NCBI RefSeq assembly: GCF_019059575.1
Contig: NW_024881824.1
Location: 248,001-312,000, forward strand
Reading direction: 5' to 3'
DNA length: 64,000 nt
DNA from: Amphibalanus amphitrite
Taxonomy: Eukaryota > Arthropoda > Thecostraca > Balanomorpha > Balanidae
The notes beneath the pieces were generated by a model. It had not been told where the DNA came from and searched no databases. It saw only the letters and a list, made by a program, of their open reading frames with translations. Positions 31,501 through 46,500 of this stretch are shown here, piece after piece; position 1 is the first letter of the stretch; the number at the start of each line of letters is the position of its first letter. The position numbers and the translations under genes are program-made.

Positions 31501-34500
31501 TCTACCTACTTGGGATATTTTGCTATTGTGCTGTTTTATGTTTGTTCGCTTGCCTCTATAGTAACCACGAGTCCATGGACTCAATGACTGATGGCACTTA
31601 ACCCTGATTGAAACGGTGTCATTTTTATATAAGATTGAAGTGAGCTTTTACCATTGTGGGTGGAAAAATGTGAAGGTAGTGACGGCCTTGGAGAAGTGTT
31701 GAATGAAGCCGTTGACACGCACTTGGTTTACCACAAACCGTATCGTTTCATTCAACCACAGATATGCCCCTCCTTGGCAAAACCCGTGGTCGTTGGATGT
31801 TTCCTATTGGCCTGAATGAAAAGTACAGGTCTCGCGGGTTTTAGTGGTAGGTTTTGCACCTAGAAAAGTTAGTGTACTTCAGGCTATATCTTCGTCGTCT
31901 TAAGCTTTTAAGTGTTGAAGATGCGATCGACTTGTTGGGTAACAAGCCGGCCATGATCGTGTAAAATGGCTTCATCGTAGATCGATTAGTTTCTGAGATA
32001 TAACCGGAAATGTAAAAGTGCAAAACCTACCGCTTAATCTCGCGAGACCTGTACATAATCGATCATGTCGGATATTCGTTAATTTGTCCCTCTTTGCCAA
32101 AGCTGGCTATACGAAGCTGTTTGCCATGTCATGCTGTGAGTGGCTTCCTTTGCGTAGCAGACCCTTGTTTGTGAAGTTGGGACCGGATCCGCCCCCCCCC
32201 CCTCCACTGACGTCAGAGCCGTGGGTGAGCGACGCTGTATGCGTCTGGCTCGCATAGGCTCATGTCCAACATGGACAGTGTTATGAAGACGCATTCCGGG
32301 CGACTCGTCGAGTATGGTATGGAGAGAAGCCAGCCGGCGATTTATGGACATATATGAGATTGTTCGTGTCGAGGGCAACTGTGAGGTGTGATAGAACACA
32401 AACGCTTGGGAAGACAGAGCACATTCCGAGAGAAGCCGTGACGTCAATAGGAGCGTGTGTTTGTGTGTGTTTGTGGGTGTTTGACTTGACGTGTTTGAAT
32501 GGCGCTCGCTGCCACTTTGGATTCTGTAAGATCAGTTATGAAGCCACTAACGGAAATGTTGGCTGCAATATTGACCCGGGATTGATCGTTAGATTTCCAT
32601 CCATATCGTTGCTTTTGTCTTTCAACGAAATGGTTTCCTCCTATCGGCAGATGACCTGCTCGGATGTTGTCATAATTTGATAGCGTGCTCTGTTTAGTAT
32701 TTAACCATCACCACCCCACGACTATCATTTTATGTTTACACCTGCCCATAGTTTGCGGTGGTGATTCCACTTTATGATGCAATGTGCTTCACGAATGGAG
32801 TCGTTGCACGCGAAATTAAATGCAGTATCGGCGTAGCTGTGGGCCGTGTGTGGTTAAATTGATCACGCGGTTGTGGACAGAGGGAGCTAGCTCCTATCGA
32901 CGCTGTAACGCCCTTCCCTGCGCTCGGTGATAATGGGTGCAATTTGAACGATCCGCTGCCAGCGCCGTATCTAGGTGCGGCTGCGTGTGGAGCTCAAATG
33001 TGCTGGTTTATATCCTTTAATGGACCGTTAGCTATGTATGTTGCGTGACTCATTACATTATCGCGATGACTTTATTTGGCTACAAAAATCGCCTGAGCGC
33101 TTTAAAAGCGTTATATGTAGATTAGCAGATTATTCATTTTTCCTTCGTGACAGTGTAAAACGTCCCGTATGTCGTTGACCTTAGCGGACATTCGACAATT
33201 TAAGAGATCCGAGAATTTGTACGGTATCGAAGTTATGGAACAACGGCCAATGCTCGAGCATATAAGCAGTCATAGCATGACATATTTACATTTTGCATTG
33301 GGCTTTTTAGGCGCCATGGACACCCAAAAACGGAAGCGGGTGTTATGTTACACGTCCAAGATCTACATGCGATTTGTAATTCGTGCGTGAGGAAAGTCTT
33401 CGATAGGAACCTTGTAAACATGCAAGATAGTGCTAAGCGACATGTAAAATGGGTGGAAACCTAGTAGCAGTCAAGTTACACGCAAGACTATTAAATGTTC
33501 AGCTAATTGTGACCAATTTTTGTTGAGAATATAATCGCCATTTACAGAACAAGACTCCAGAACGAACCATTATGGCTCCAGTTTCTGACTCATACTCGTG
33601 GATCAACAGTCTGCAAAGAATATAACTGCTCGTGTTAGTTATTTTTATCTCGTGGTCCCAAAAAAATGCCTTATTCCATAGTGGTTAATCTAGTGTATTT
33701 CTAAAAGGTTCCATTGTTGTGTACACGCAGACAGGCGTTTAGACGATGTGAAACGTCTTATTTCCCATGTTACGTTCATTAATCAAGGCTGCCAAAGGCG
33801 CCAGTAGGTCGACACCGAGTTTTATCAGTCTATTTATTCACTGTGTCATGCTTTACAATGATAACATAATTGCCTGCTTCTATACGATATTTGAATTTTT
33901 GAAGCATCATTGGCTACGTTTGGCGGGAACACTCGGGCAAACTCGCAAACTCACGTTTATTTGATGACCTTATCACAGCTTTTTGTGCCTTCGTAGCTCC
34001 GGTCGCTTCAACATGGGCGCAGGACGCACCCACGCATACATTCTGATTCTCGACCGGATGTTTGAGTAATCGTGCGTCATGCGATTTATTGGCTCCGGGA
34101 TAGCCGCGGACTTCAACGAGATGCTGTCTGCCTGGACTTCAATGTTTGAGTGGGTGTGTTTTAGCTTAGCCATTTTATTGTTTGCGTGAGGATACGAAAA
34201 GGTTATATTTCTCCGGTGCTTCGCATTTTATCTAGCATAAATACCAATTTGTATATATTCGTACACTAGTTTATGCTTATTTCTTGCGGCCTGAATAGAA
34301 CGTGGTAAATGAATAAAAGTTATGTTAAGTCAAGTAAATGTCGCCGTGCTACTTTACATTCCTCTTTGTGTTTATCGTTAATGTCACAAAACAGCTCGAC
34401 CTAATTTTGGAATACAGCACTGATGTAGGACAGACTGGTGTAACGGTTACTGTAACGAATGTCAGGCTCGTTTTCCGTCAATAAAGTGTGGCTGGTGGTC

Positions 34501-37500
34501 TGTCAGTCGTGATGTTTTGTCTCATTTCGCTGCTCTTCGGCCGTGTCAGTTTGTGGGACACATCAGGCCCGGAGTTGAACCAAAGACGGATCCGGTCCTT
34601 GCGCGGGGCAGCCCTCGTTACGACCCGAGGTGTAGGCAGGGGATTATAGGCGTATTTCGGCCGCACCAGTCGACCACTTGCCGTCACTTTCCATTGCGGG
34701 CGATGACGGGGCTCGGCGGTAGAGCGCCGACATGAGGCGATCACAACTCGATCTTTGCCGCTCTGCACGTGTTAGTGAGGATTTTTGGTGATACTTCTGG
34801 GCATTCCCCACAAAGTTTCTGCTGGCTGTGACGTAACGTGTAGGATTTCTTTGGATTTCCTTTGGCTGGTGCTCTCTGCGGTGGCGATGGTTTGTATCAT
34901 CCGTCCTTCGGAAGTGGTCAAACAATGTCGGCTTATTAGGTCGATGACGCAGGTGTTCTGTGATTCTAGCGCTGTTTTTCAACATAGTTCTAATGTTTAA
35001 ACTGGCTGCTGTGGCCCTTGGGGTACTGAGTCCGAAGGTTGGTATGGTGCGATTTAGTTTTTAACACGTAAATAGCGTACTAGCTCAATGACAATGTTAC
35101 CATACTGCAAGCTCTGTTGTGGATTTCTCTGTGATAGCTAGGCATCTCAACATGATGATCATCGCAGCAATCTGCTCATCCAAGGTATTTGGTCTAAATT
35201 TATCGCACAATACAGAAAAGTGTGACCTCGCTTATTGCGCGGCTGAGTCGTGCTATATCTGTACTTTCCGTCACAGAAACTAAGCCCGTATTTCTCCCTG
35301 AACCCACACCGCCCTCCATTCAGCTCCGTGCTGCTGGATGATGCTGTGGTATTGTTGGGCCACTTGGGCCTCCGATGGAGCTGTTCGTGACCGGATCGGA
35401 CGATAGGGGCGGAGTGCTGTTCTCATCATGCACGTGTCCAGGTGGCGGGCTCTCGGGCCGCCGCGTGCGCTCCGGCTCGGATACGTAATTCTCACGCTCG
35501 ATTCAGAATGAAGTCCCTGTCTCAGATCGTTATCGATTTCCATTGTGACAGCGCGGCTGATACAGCCATTCATTGTTTCTATTGATTGTTGTTGTTGTAA
35601 TCGATGTTCGATGGTTGTATCAGGCTGTTTGTCGTATCGGAATATTGGCCACAGCTGCTGCTGTGCGCCCCATCCCTAACACCCGCTTCCGGCTCACTGC
35701 TGAAAGGCGTGTCATGTTCATTAACCCCGATCTGGGAGAGTCCAGAAAAGGCCCGGATTGTCCGGTGAAACCGTCATCCTCCTGCGATATGAGTTCTGAG
35801 TCATACAGCTCTTCAATCACGAATGGCCTCTAATCTCTATCGTATTGATAAGACTGTCTTCGTTAGTATTGATGGCATAACTTCGATTGTTGGTATCGTG
35901 ACGCCTTCCCTCTCATTTGTTTACTCGCGGTTGTAGTACAGTTACGTTTGGGTTACATAAAAATCAGCATATTGAAGACCTCAGACTATACGCACCAATC
36001 GACTTGAGCGCGCTGAACGTGCTTGTATTGTTGTCTTTGCGGAACGTTCTATTTTGTGGAGACATCCTGTTTCCAATTACGTTTTATTACTCACTTAGAA
36101 AGCATGGACAGAATCTGCCCATAGGTGACAGGTTTTATTGGCCGGCTAAACATTAGTTGTCACCGTGATTCAGTGATGACGGAACAGTGACCTCGTGATC
36201 AAATCATCGCTATGCATTAATTCTGCGCCCCCGCAGTTACGTGTGCAGCGTGCAGGCTCTGTTTGGGCTGCGAACCGGCCCGAACCAGCGCCGGCGTCCG
36301 GCCCCAGCCTATCCCACTGTCCAAATTCAGACACATGTTGCGCCACCGCGACGAGCCACTGACAGCGCTGGCGTCTTCTGATGACCGTATATCTAGCGGG
36401 ATCACCCACTGTGCCAGGTGGGCGATCTCGTAGGTTCCCCGTCCTGCGCCGCGACCCGGTTCAGTGTGTGCCAGCTGGAGAGGCGACCTTGTCAAAGCAT
36501 GTTCGTAATTTTCCATCTCACTGTACGATAAAATTTCACAAGATACTTTTCTCTAGAGCTGGTTAAACTCATTGGCGTAAAGCGTATTTTTCTTGAGCTG
36601 GATATGTCATCGTCGTTTCCACAATGTGGATGACTTTGGTTTTCTAATGATATGGGAAAATGGAAATAGTGACAATATTCTCAAACGTGTATATTTCATT
36701 TCTCTTGCTGCATTCATACTGTTTTGCGTTGTTTCTTTCTTGCATGATGGTGGGAATTCAGTTTGACAGTTTCGGTCAGGTGTCTTGCGACGTAACATAT
36801 CCAGTAGTGCTCGTATTCAAAATTGACCGGAAGACTGATGGAACGGCAACTTCTATGACTGGGTCAGCCGGCCGAGTCGCTGACAGCCCTGTTGTGTCTG
36901 ATTTGACGGTGCGCGCTGCGGCGCCTGGGTGGGGTCGCCGGGGCGGGCCGGGGCGCGCCGTCTGACACCGCTGGTCTGGCTGGCTATCTGTCTAGCTAAC
37001 TGGTCCGACTGGCCCCGGTCTGAGGTGGGGCTGTTGTGGACGGCGCTGATTGCCGTTCTCCGAATGTCTGTCTGATACGATGATGTCCCCACGATCAGTG
37101 GGGTGTTGGTGCGTATGGGATCGGTCGACCGGGGTGTGCCGATGTGGATAATAACATGGGTTTATTGGCCTCGATCGTGTAATGGAGGCCTTGTGTGGGA
37201 TTATCGTCTGGTCTGGGATTATCGTCTGGTCTGGGATTGTGGATTTAGATGTGGTGTTGATGGTAGGGATTGGAACTAGGGTGATGCGGCTTAGTTTTCG
37301 TGCATGTGTTCTGCGGAGTGTGAATATTATATAAGTTGGGTGTCAGGTCACAAATTAAAAGCTTAGTAGACGCTTCACAATAAGAGTACACCCTTCTCTT
37401 TGTAATATTTCCATGAGAATAGTTCGGCTTAACCCACACCTTTTTTCGATGCAGCTAACCGTAGTTTATGGGCGATGACATGCAAAGTGCATAAGGAAGA

Positions 37501-40500
37501 TGATATTTAACTCAAATGTCAGCGTCATTCAGGGTAATCAGAGCGGTTGAACAAGCTTCGTCCGGGTTCCTCAGTCATGCTTCACTGTTCAAATATTGTG
37601 GCATTACCACTTACCTTTTTACGTAATTTGTTTTCTCAGTTGCACCAGTGCATCGTCCTGTTTTCCTTGGTAGACGTGTCACCCGTTAGGCGCAGCGTGT
37701 GTAAATCTCGCACCTGTCTCGCAGCTCGACCCTTCCCACGCCCCCTGTCTGTCCCACTGTCCCACTCACAGGGAATGTCATTCCTGTAACGTACCGTTTT
37801 GGGCCCCGTGTAGCATGATTAACGGCACACAGAATCACTGGCTGGCCGCGTGCGCTGACCAACAAAAATACCGCAAACAACTCAAAAGTTCGCTTTTCCA
37901 GCAGCTTCCACTTTTCCGTTACTAGCTAACCCAATTTGCTGGTGGAGCGCACCCTAAGCAGGCGACTTAGTCGTTATTATCGCTGGCGATCTACAAGTGT
38001 TTTGGCTGCGTCCGTGGGCCGTCCGCCCGTGCAGGACTGAAATGGTCATCGCTGCTGCCGTGGTCCACGGTTCCCGTTGGTTGAGGACGGTCTGACATTT
38101 TCGGCGTTGCATAGTTGTTCTGGTATTTTTCGTGTATGTCGCCTAGTTTGCATCCATTACAGGCATACGATACGCTGTGGTGCGGCTAGGACATGCTAGG
38201 TTTCGCTGTAGTGTTTAGTTTTTGTACGCATGATGTGTTTGTTACTGAGCATGCATTCCCCTCTTGTCATATTTGCCTGGTGTACCTAAAACTTGTCAAA
38301 TCAGCCTGTTGGTGAAATAACGTATCCCTTGCCCTCTTGCGAAAAAGATGTATTTAAGACCAACAGAGTTGTTCATGCATTAGCTTACCTTGCTACTTTT
38401 ACCTACATGTTTTATTTGTCTGGTATATTGGGAGACAATTTAATCATCTTGCCACAACAGCTTGGGCTTCTACGTGGCGTAGAAAGTGTCCTCGTGTTTT
38501 ATCGGGTCTTACCCATGCTGCTATTAGCCTCTTTTGACAGTGGAACATGGATGAAGTTGTGTCGTGGAGAGAAAACACGGATCATCCTGTACCCCCAACA
38601 GTGAAATACTACGCAACCTCACCGGTTGATCCGGTGATAACGTTTGCGCCTTGAACCATCACGACTCCTACTACGTTGTTCGAGGCTCATGCCAGTTATT
38701 CTCAGTCGCAGGGCCACAGTTAAGACCTATTTAACATGTTTCAGCTCATTCAGAGCAACATTACTTTTGTCCCTGGTTTCTGTAAAGGTCACCTTTTACG
38801 TCACTCCTCTCTGATGACGTCACACTTAGCACCTCCAGCGGTGATGACGTTTTGTCGTCCCGCGCACGGGCGGATGTCACGCACTGTGGTCCGGTCGGCT
38901 ACCTATATGCTGTCATCTCCCGGCGCCCACGACCAGGGGAAACTGCGGCCGGCGCCGGTCACGGCGGGCTCTCTGGGTGTCCGGGACACACCTGCGCGCG
39001 GCCGTGCGCGATTAGATCACCCGGCGGTGCGCTCAGTCACAGAAACAATCATCACTTGAGACAATTGCCGGCGCCGCGGGGCGCGCTTCTCGCGTTCGTG
39101 ACTCACGGTTGTTTCTGGCGACCGCCAATTGGGACTGAGAGCGTGGCCCTAATTGACGGTGGTCTGACTCAGATGCGCCGATGATTTGCATGTGATGCTA
39201 GTGCGCAGTTGTGAGGACACCGAGTGCAGTGTGTGCGCCGCCAGCTTTGTTTCGTTTCGTTTAGCTTGTTTGGTGGCTAGTGAGTTGTGATAGTAAGTGC
39301 GGTGTGCATTCGTAGGCCCTGTTCCTCCCGACTTTTACTGCTCTGTCGTAAGCTTCAATTTACGCCTGCAGCATGATACGTAAGATAAAGTTGAAAACAA
39401 AATGTTTTGCAGTTTGAACCAGTAATGAGCCGTTCACTGTTCAGCGCTCATGGCGTTCCATTTTTAACAACGTTTTCGTTTTCCCCAGGATTTTGTTTGC
39501 CTTGCCTAGAATGTTTAACACAGCAGAATAACAGTCCCTCGATATCCCCTTGATCCCCTGCCACCGAACAGTAGCGGCTGGGCGTTTGAACAGTCGTGTC
39601 CTGCTCACGGCTACCCCTTTCTCCAGTATCCTGCAGGGCGGCGTCTCTGACGTTTTCCCTCGTGCGCTTCCGGCGCTGTGTTCATGACGGCCGGCTCTCT
39701 AGGCAGCTGGCGGATCCTAGTGACGCCACAGCACCGGCCCTGTGTTTGTTTTTGATGACGCGCTAAGTGGGCGCCGCGGCGCCGTTTCAGTGCGGACTTT
39801 GCTCGGCCACGTCACCGGCAGAGCGTACACCTGCCGGCCGGCCGGGTCGGAATCTCTGCCGGCTCGTGGCGGCGGTTGGCGCGCGCCCCTCTGTTGTGGT
39901 GACCTACCGGGAAATAGGAGCGTGTGGGCAGCGCGGGGCCGCTGGGGACGGAGGAGGACACCGCGGCAGGATACGCGGCTCTCACGGTGTAGCGCCGGGC
40001 GGGGCGTCATATCCGGCAGACCGGCACCGCGCCGCTGGACCCCGGCACAGCTGGATGGCGCTCTTCACGGCTATCGTACGGTCCCATCGGACACGGAGTG
40101 AGCTGGCCGTGAACCAGTGACGCGCAGTGTCGCCAGCTGGGTATGAGCGGGTTATGAGGGAGTTCTGCTGAATTGGGCTTCCGGGTGTGTCTCACCATGC
40201 TGGCTCATAACTGTGCAGAACGGTACTACCGTTCAGGTGCGCTCTTATAGCCATAAAGACAGACTTCAGAAGAGCTCACTTCTTTGACCTTCCCACGGTC
40301 CAGCCCGGGAGACTTTTAATAGCATGATCTGCGAATGTTGTGCTTGTATTTTATTGGTTTTCTTATTCGACATTTGTTTCAAATATGGAAATTCCAGTAT
40401 TGTGCCATTAAATTTTCCGCTGACTCCATCGAACCGGTACAAATCTGATTATACCAATTGATGGTATCGAGCAATGCCTAGTAAGCGCCAGTGATTTTGT

Positions 40501-43500
40501 GATCATAACAGGCTTTGTATTATCAGGACACTGATTAGAAATGCTCAGAACTTCGTCTCCGTTTTGGGTGTCCTGGAACGCCACTAAAACGTGTAACTGG
40601 TCTCGACAAAAGTTAGCGTTGTTTTATCCAGAAGATTGGCATAAGTGCGCATTACCTGAACATGCGCAGCATGTGCGAAGCTCGTGTTCATGAAACCAGG
40701 GAAAACAAAAAACAAAACCTGACGTCAAAGAGCTCTCACGCTAAATTCGGCTCATCTCCAGCACTACTTAAATGGACCGCTGCTTTCCCTGTTCCACCTT
40801 CCAAGCTTGTAACGGTCTCACTATGCATGAGCTCGCAGAAAGCTGTCGTCACCCTCCGCTGTTTGGATGCACATCTCGACGGCAGTTTGAGCCGGCGATA
40901 ATCCAGAGGTGTGACGCTCCTACACCGGCATAAACAGATATCCAAGATAGTGTCGTCGACTGCCGTCAGTCGCCGCACCGCTAAATTCGCGGCACGACGT
41001 ATTGTATTTGTTTTTGGCGTGGACCGGTGTGATAATCATAGGAGTGGCGCGCTGACGCCCCACCTGTCGTCCAGGTGTGCCGACCCGGACGATTTGTATT
41101 CCGATTATCCATGGGATTATGATGCACGAGCGACAGTGGCTGTGCATGCCGCCATCTGGCTGACGCTGATTAGTGTCGACAGGCCCGTCGGAAGTACCGT
41201 GCGCCACCGATATGGGACGTAAAACACGTGCCCATTGATTGGTGAATGTTTGATAGCGGAAGTCACGGCTAAAGAACTCAGATGTCAAGTGTTAAGTTCA
41301 AGTCGGAGAAAGTTTATTTTCTTTCGACGCTCTAAGTATCAGTTGCCGTCAGTCTTTCACCGAATGCATTGCATTGGTCCCGAGTCCTGAGTAAGTGAAA
41401 ATATCATAGATCAGGTGAAATTTAACTGATTGTTAATTCTTAGCTTATGCATTCTGCATAATACATTCTGCATAAGACACAGTTTCCATTGTATTTTTCC
41501 GCGGGTTCGCCTGCGTCGGTGACTCAGGCGATTCGTGAACCCTGATCAGATGAACTCTCGAGCACCGATAGGGCCCGAGACCACCAAGAAGACCCCAGAG
41601 TCCAGACCACCAAAGACCGCTCGGAGGACTCCAGCAGAGTAACCTCCCGTCCCGTCGAGCGGCGGCCCTCTAGCTCCGCGGGTCGCCGGGCCGGTGTCCC
41701 GTCCGCCAGGTGGCCGGGGGCCGCTCCGGTTCCCAGGCGGCGGCCGGCCGCGCTCCGGATCGGATTGACTCTCCAGCAGGGGTCTCAGTGGCCTCTGACG
41801 TCAAGCTGGCGTCCGGTGCTGTCTGCGCGGTGTCACGCGACGCCGAGGATCCCGGCGGGGCCCGCCACGCGATCGGTCCCTCTCTCCGCCTCTCCGTGTC
41901 GGTCTCTCCCCGCGCCTCGTGCCGCAGAGAGCTGTGGCGGCTCGGCTCAGCCGCCGGGCGCCGGTCGGAGAGCTCTCAGGCACGTGTCGGTCAGGCTGAC
42001 AGGCCACGGAGAGCTTTGTTAGTCTCTCCTGTGATTGTTTCTGTTAACTAACGGAGAGGAGTGATTTACGCGGTCACGTTTTAGTACGGCCCCATGTATC
42101 AGGAGAACACTGCGTGGGCTGGTAAGCTACGTGGTATTTTTAGTGAGGACAGCGCTAAGAGGATTGCATTTATCCTCTTTTCTCGTCTAGTGTGTCGTTT
42201 TCCCTGGAACGGGCGGCTTCAAAGCTGAAGACAAGCACCGATGATTAGCCATGTTTTGACTGTGCATAATTACCCTCCCCCTCGGAGGTACTCACTTTCT
42301 TACCGTGTTCATTTGTGCGCCGAACATTTCACTGAAATGAGTGGTGCCGACTTGAGTCAACCTTCGCCCGAGGCGCTCTGCCTGTGCCAACGAATGGCAT
42401 TCACACATGGGAGGTCGATGGCGTTTCAGTTAATTGGTGGCCTGGTGTGTCAGCTCAGAAGCCACGGCAAGCAGTGGTTGTCTTCTCAGCTTATCAGCCT
42501 CACTGGACGCTTTGGCTGGCGTCCCGTCATCCATACCGGGCGACGGCTGGCATCTCGCCCGTGGTGACGGTCTGAGCCGGAAATGGCTGGCGAAGTTTTG
42601 CGGGGTGGCGCGGCGCCGTTTGAATGGTGGGACGCTCGCCGCCGGCTCAGACGCCTAAAGCGATCACCGAGGGAGGAGACTCGCTCATCCCTGTTATCAT
42701 TCTGGGGAGTAATTCATCAGACTTACGGGATCCTAACGGCGGCTCAACAACAGAAAAGTGACCCGTGTTTGAATATAGAGATGGGTTTAGCGCGGAGAAT
42801 CTTTGGAGAGACATTCTGGCATGACAAGGCTCATTCTTAGCTTAAAACCCAAGGTTAGGTTAATGGGCACTGGACGCTAACTCGATGTTACAAGCAGTCG
42901 CTTTGAAACGAGGACCGATTACCTCAAACTAGATATAGTAGTAATTGAGCGCTGATTAGCTTGGGTAACTGAAGACGCTCAGGGACAATAATAGATCTCT
43001 TGTTCCGAAGTAATGACAATCGTGCGTAAGTCGTTTAATCCCAGTCTCTGTTTCTCGTGCCCAGTGTGCGGTAGGCATTCAGCCACCTGGCGATTGGAGA
43101 GGATTTGTGTAATGACTTTGCGAAATGTAGTCGAGTATTTGGAAATCCTCCAGCCTGCCCTGCGCTCAGCCGGTAGCAGCCCACTGCTTCATCAGCCTTG
43201 CTACCGAAATATGCGATCGTGGTTTGATGTGAATGACCTTTGTTGTTGAACTCCGTGGCACAACGCAGGGCTAGCGCGCAATGCGTGTTGTTTTGTACTT
43301 CCGCCGCTAGATGGCACTAGTGGTAAGCGCCTGAAGGTATTCTGTACCGCACGACACGTCCGCTTGCGCGGACCGCGCGCGGCCGAAAAGAAATGAGAGC
43401 ACAGTTTGTATTGAATCAGAGCTGAATCAGAGATGTATTAACAGAGCAGTCCTGTTGAACACTGGTTATTGACATTGGTAGTTCTGCTAGTACGAGGCCC

Positions 43501-46500
43501 ACTGATGAATGATGGGCTTACCAAGGCTCAAGAAATACCGACGACACTTCAGCCTTACTAGTTCAAGGGCGTAGAGTCTGACGTGCTGATGTATGACCTC
43601 GCTGGTCATTTGCTAAAACTTCCTCTGGAGTGCAACTTTTTTACTTCATGTGGATTTTAATGAGCTTCTAGCAAAGGAAATAATAAAAATTGTGAATATA
43701 AAGAAACGCCAGTGGCTTTACATTGTAGTTAGATTACGCTTAGAAGCGTGAACTCGGAATTTACATTTTAATGCACCATAACGCCTGATTCCTTTGCATT
43801 ATTTTTGTTGGAAGATTTACAAATCACGCGCCAGCATCCTCACAGCGATAGGCTTTTTCATCTTTTCTCATTCCATAAGAAGGCGGCCTGATGCGATTCC
43901 TCTTTGATGTCATCGGAGTATGAATCCTGACGTCATTTTTTCTCTCGTCTGTCTCGGTAAACGTCGCCGTCGGAAAACCGCCGCTGTTGGTATGCGCGGA
44001 TCGTCATGCTGGTGGGATGTCCCGCCGGAGAGGAGAGGGAGAGGGGGAGGGGTGTGAACAGGTCTTCAACCACAGTGCCCACATTGCGCAATGCGCAGCC
44101 CCCCCCCCCCCCCAGTCTTTGACAGGCGTTCTGCCGACATACGTTCCCCATGTCCTGCGGCGCGCGCGATTAGTCTAACACGGATGTGGGCCAACCCGCG
44201 ACCGCTGCCGAATCGCTGGTGGCCGCCATACCCTCTCAGCCAGTGTCCCCGCTCGTGTTAATTCTGCGAAGAGTGATTCCACAGCGCGGTAGAATGTAAC
44301 CAACCGCACGCCGCTGATGACGGTCGAACGGCTGGCCTCCGACACGGTCGGCGGGTAATCCGTGTGTATGTGGTCGCCGCTGCTGGTCTCGCAGACGGAT
44401 GTGGGTCTAATGAGCCTGGAAGGTCGGCGCTGGATGAAATTCGCCGGAGTCTGGAGCACTGAATAGTTGACCGATGTTCAGATCACGGACCGACCCGGTT
44501 GACGCATTCAGGTTGCCGTGATAAACTTGTCAACATGCTTTCGGTACATAATTCATCTGTTGAGCCGGACTCTTTCAGAGTTCTTCACGTAGTTGTGTCT
44601 GAGAAAGGCAAACTCGTGGAAAGGAAATGCTTATCCCGTGCGACACTTCGTTAGAGCGGGAGAAGCGGTCGCCTCATCTTTGATGCCATCGCATAGGCAC
44701 GAATACGTTCCCGACCGAGCGCGGTGTCGGCACCTTTGGCGACAGCTAAGGCGATTGGAGCGGCACTTTGAACTGCGAGAGAAGCCGCGAACGGGACCTA
44801 GAGATGGACGGTGGTTCTGGTGATTCTGGTTCCGTCGTTCTGGTGATTGCGGAGATGGTAGCGGCGGCGATTGTGGACTGTGGAGGTTGATCAAAGGGAG
44901 AGGCCATTCTGTGATATTTGACCTCGATGAGACGCCCCCGCAGTAAGAGCTGTGAGTCTGAAGATAGCCTCAATCGTAATTGGCGGACATACCGATCAGC
45001 GATTGATGTCATTTGTGAGGTTAGTTCGTGAGCGGGCATGTGTTGAAACGATCGTAAGCAAAACTGTTCGTGTGGGTGATGATTTAAGTTTTGCATTTGG
45101 GGATAAGTTGGTGACGTTTGGCAATTATAGCATGCATCTTTACGATTACCGTTAGATTTGTAAACGTTTCCATGCGTTTATTGCATTTATAAAGTCATGT
45201 GTTGCCTGTCAATAACCTTGGAAGCTGTTACATAACACTCAGAATTTGTCATTCCTCTGCTGCCACAAACCACAAACGTCATTGGCATTCTGCCACCTTC
45301 GTGTTCCGTTGTTTCTCGCCTATTCCTTACCACCGGACCTTCGCCTCCCGCTCGCCCACACCGCGGAGTTGCCGGGGCTAGGCAGCCGCCGCTGCGGCGT
45401 TCAACCGTAGTTTTCCCGACGAGCGCTGAGCGCGGTCATGTGCGCCGAGGGACCCGCTCTTGCCGAGCCAGGAGCTCTAATGGCCTCACGATCAATGCCA
45501 GTGTCCGCTGCCTTTGAGCGCCGCTTATCGTCACACTTTTACGGCCCCGACGAGCATTTCGAAAATCAGCTGGTTCTCCGTTGTCGGGCGGCCTCTGGTC
45601 ACTGGCCGTCTCGTGCGGATATGACGTCTTTGAAGCCGCCAATGTCAACTGGGCTATGGGCGCCAGCGTTGGTTGGCAAACTGATGACGCGCGAGTGTCG
45701 TCACTCTGTGCCGATTTGCGGTCACAGTAGCGGAATGTTGTCCAGAAATACCGGTGGGGTCCGCGCCAGCAGCGGATTAGGCGACCGCTCGCTGCTGCCG
45801 CGGACCCGGCCGGTAGAGGGTCCATTGGACATCGCACCCCGCGAGACATCATAGAGACATCATATGCCACGCCTCTAGGTCATTGCAATAGCTTAGTCTT
45901 TTTCTCGCTCTACTTATCACGTTTAAGTCATCTTACGCAACGCTGGATGAAAATACAGGATTGACCGATATGTCGTTTTCACTTGTCATGTTCACAAGAA
46001 AGCCGGAGAACAGACATGCACTTGGTCAATGCTTGCAGGTGTTGAAGACAGATTCTTCCCTCCTGATATTCCTATTTCATTTCTCTTCTCTGTGCCCCTC
46101 ATCGTCAAGCACACTGGAACCCTCGTTCGGCTTCCATCACTTATGACAGCTCTTCGCTATTTTAGTGCTGCGTCTGCATTTCGTCTCGCTGCTGTATAAT
46201 ATGACGTGTCTACCGCCACCTTTCGCTGTCTCTACCGTATGTGTAATTTGATGTTACGTCCCTCTTCCGCCGTGACCCTGTCTTGTTATGTCTCCGCCTC
46301 GAGCTTGACGTCACCCTCTTTGCCTTATTTATGTTTCACCTTTAAGCTCTACTTTGACCCTAACATTTGCTTATTGTCTTGCCAGGTGCCGCAACACGCA
46401 GTCGGTGTTTGACAAGTGCGTACAGGACAACATGGGAATGGAAAGGCCCTACTATGGCTACTTCTGCGCGCCCAAGGTCATCCGAACCAACAGGTCAGAG

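Larger units (their letters stand above)
22585..46385 (+). other. NDUFA8: NDUFA8 intron of 23.8 kb
   Basis: A GT-AG, phase-2 intron between two firmly identified exons. It contains the deleted IS630/Tc1-type transposase at 29.5 kb, the TA-flanked MITE at 31.8 kb, a G-run and C-run pair at 26.5 kb, a small 18-bp tandem repeat at 37.2 kb and a run of 15 C at 44.1 kb. CpG-rich patches occur at 22.7-23.3, 38.8-39.1, 39.7-40.1, 41.6-42.0 and 45.3-45.9 kb. I see no nested host gene; short frames in the CpG-rich patches have no recognised domain. Confidence 0.8.

Noticed and set aside
45436-45870. Overlapping frames of 138 and 144 codons on opposite strands
   Set aside because: Both exist because stops are rare in this GC-rich patch. 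Neither shows a known domain, and the interval is within an NDUFA8 intron.
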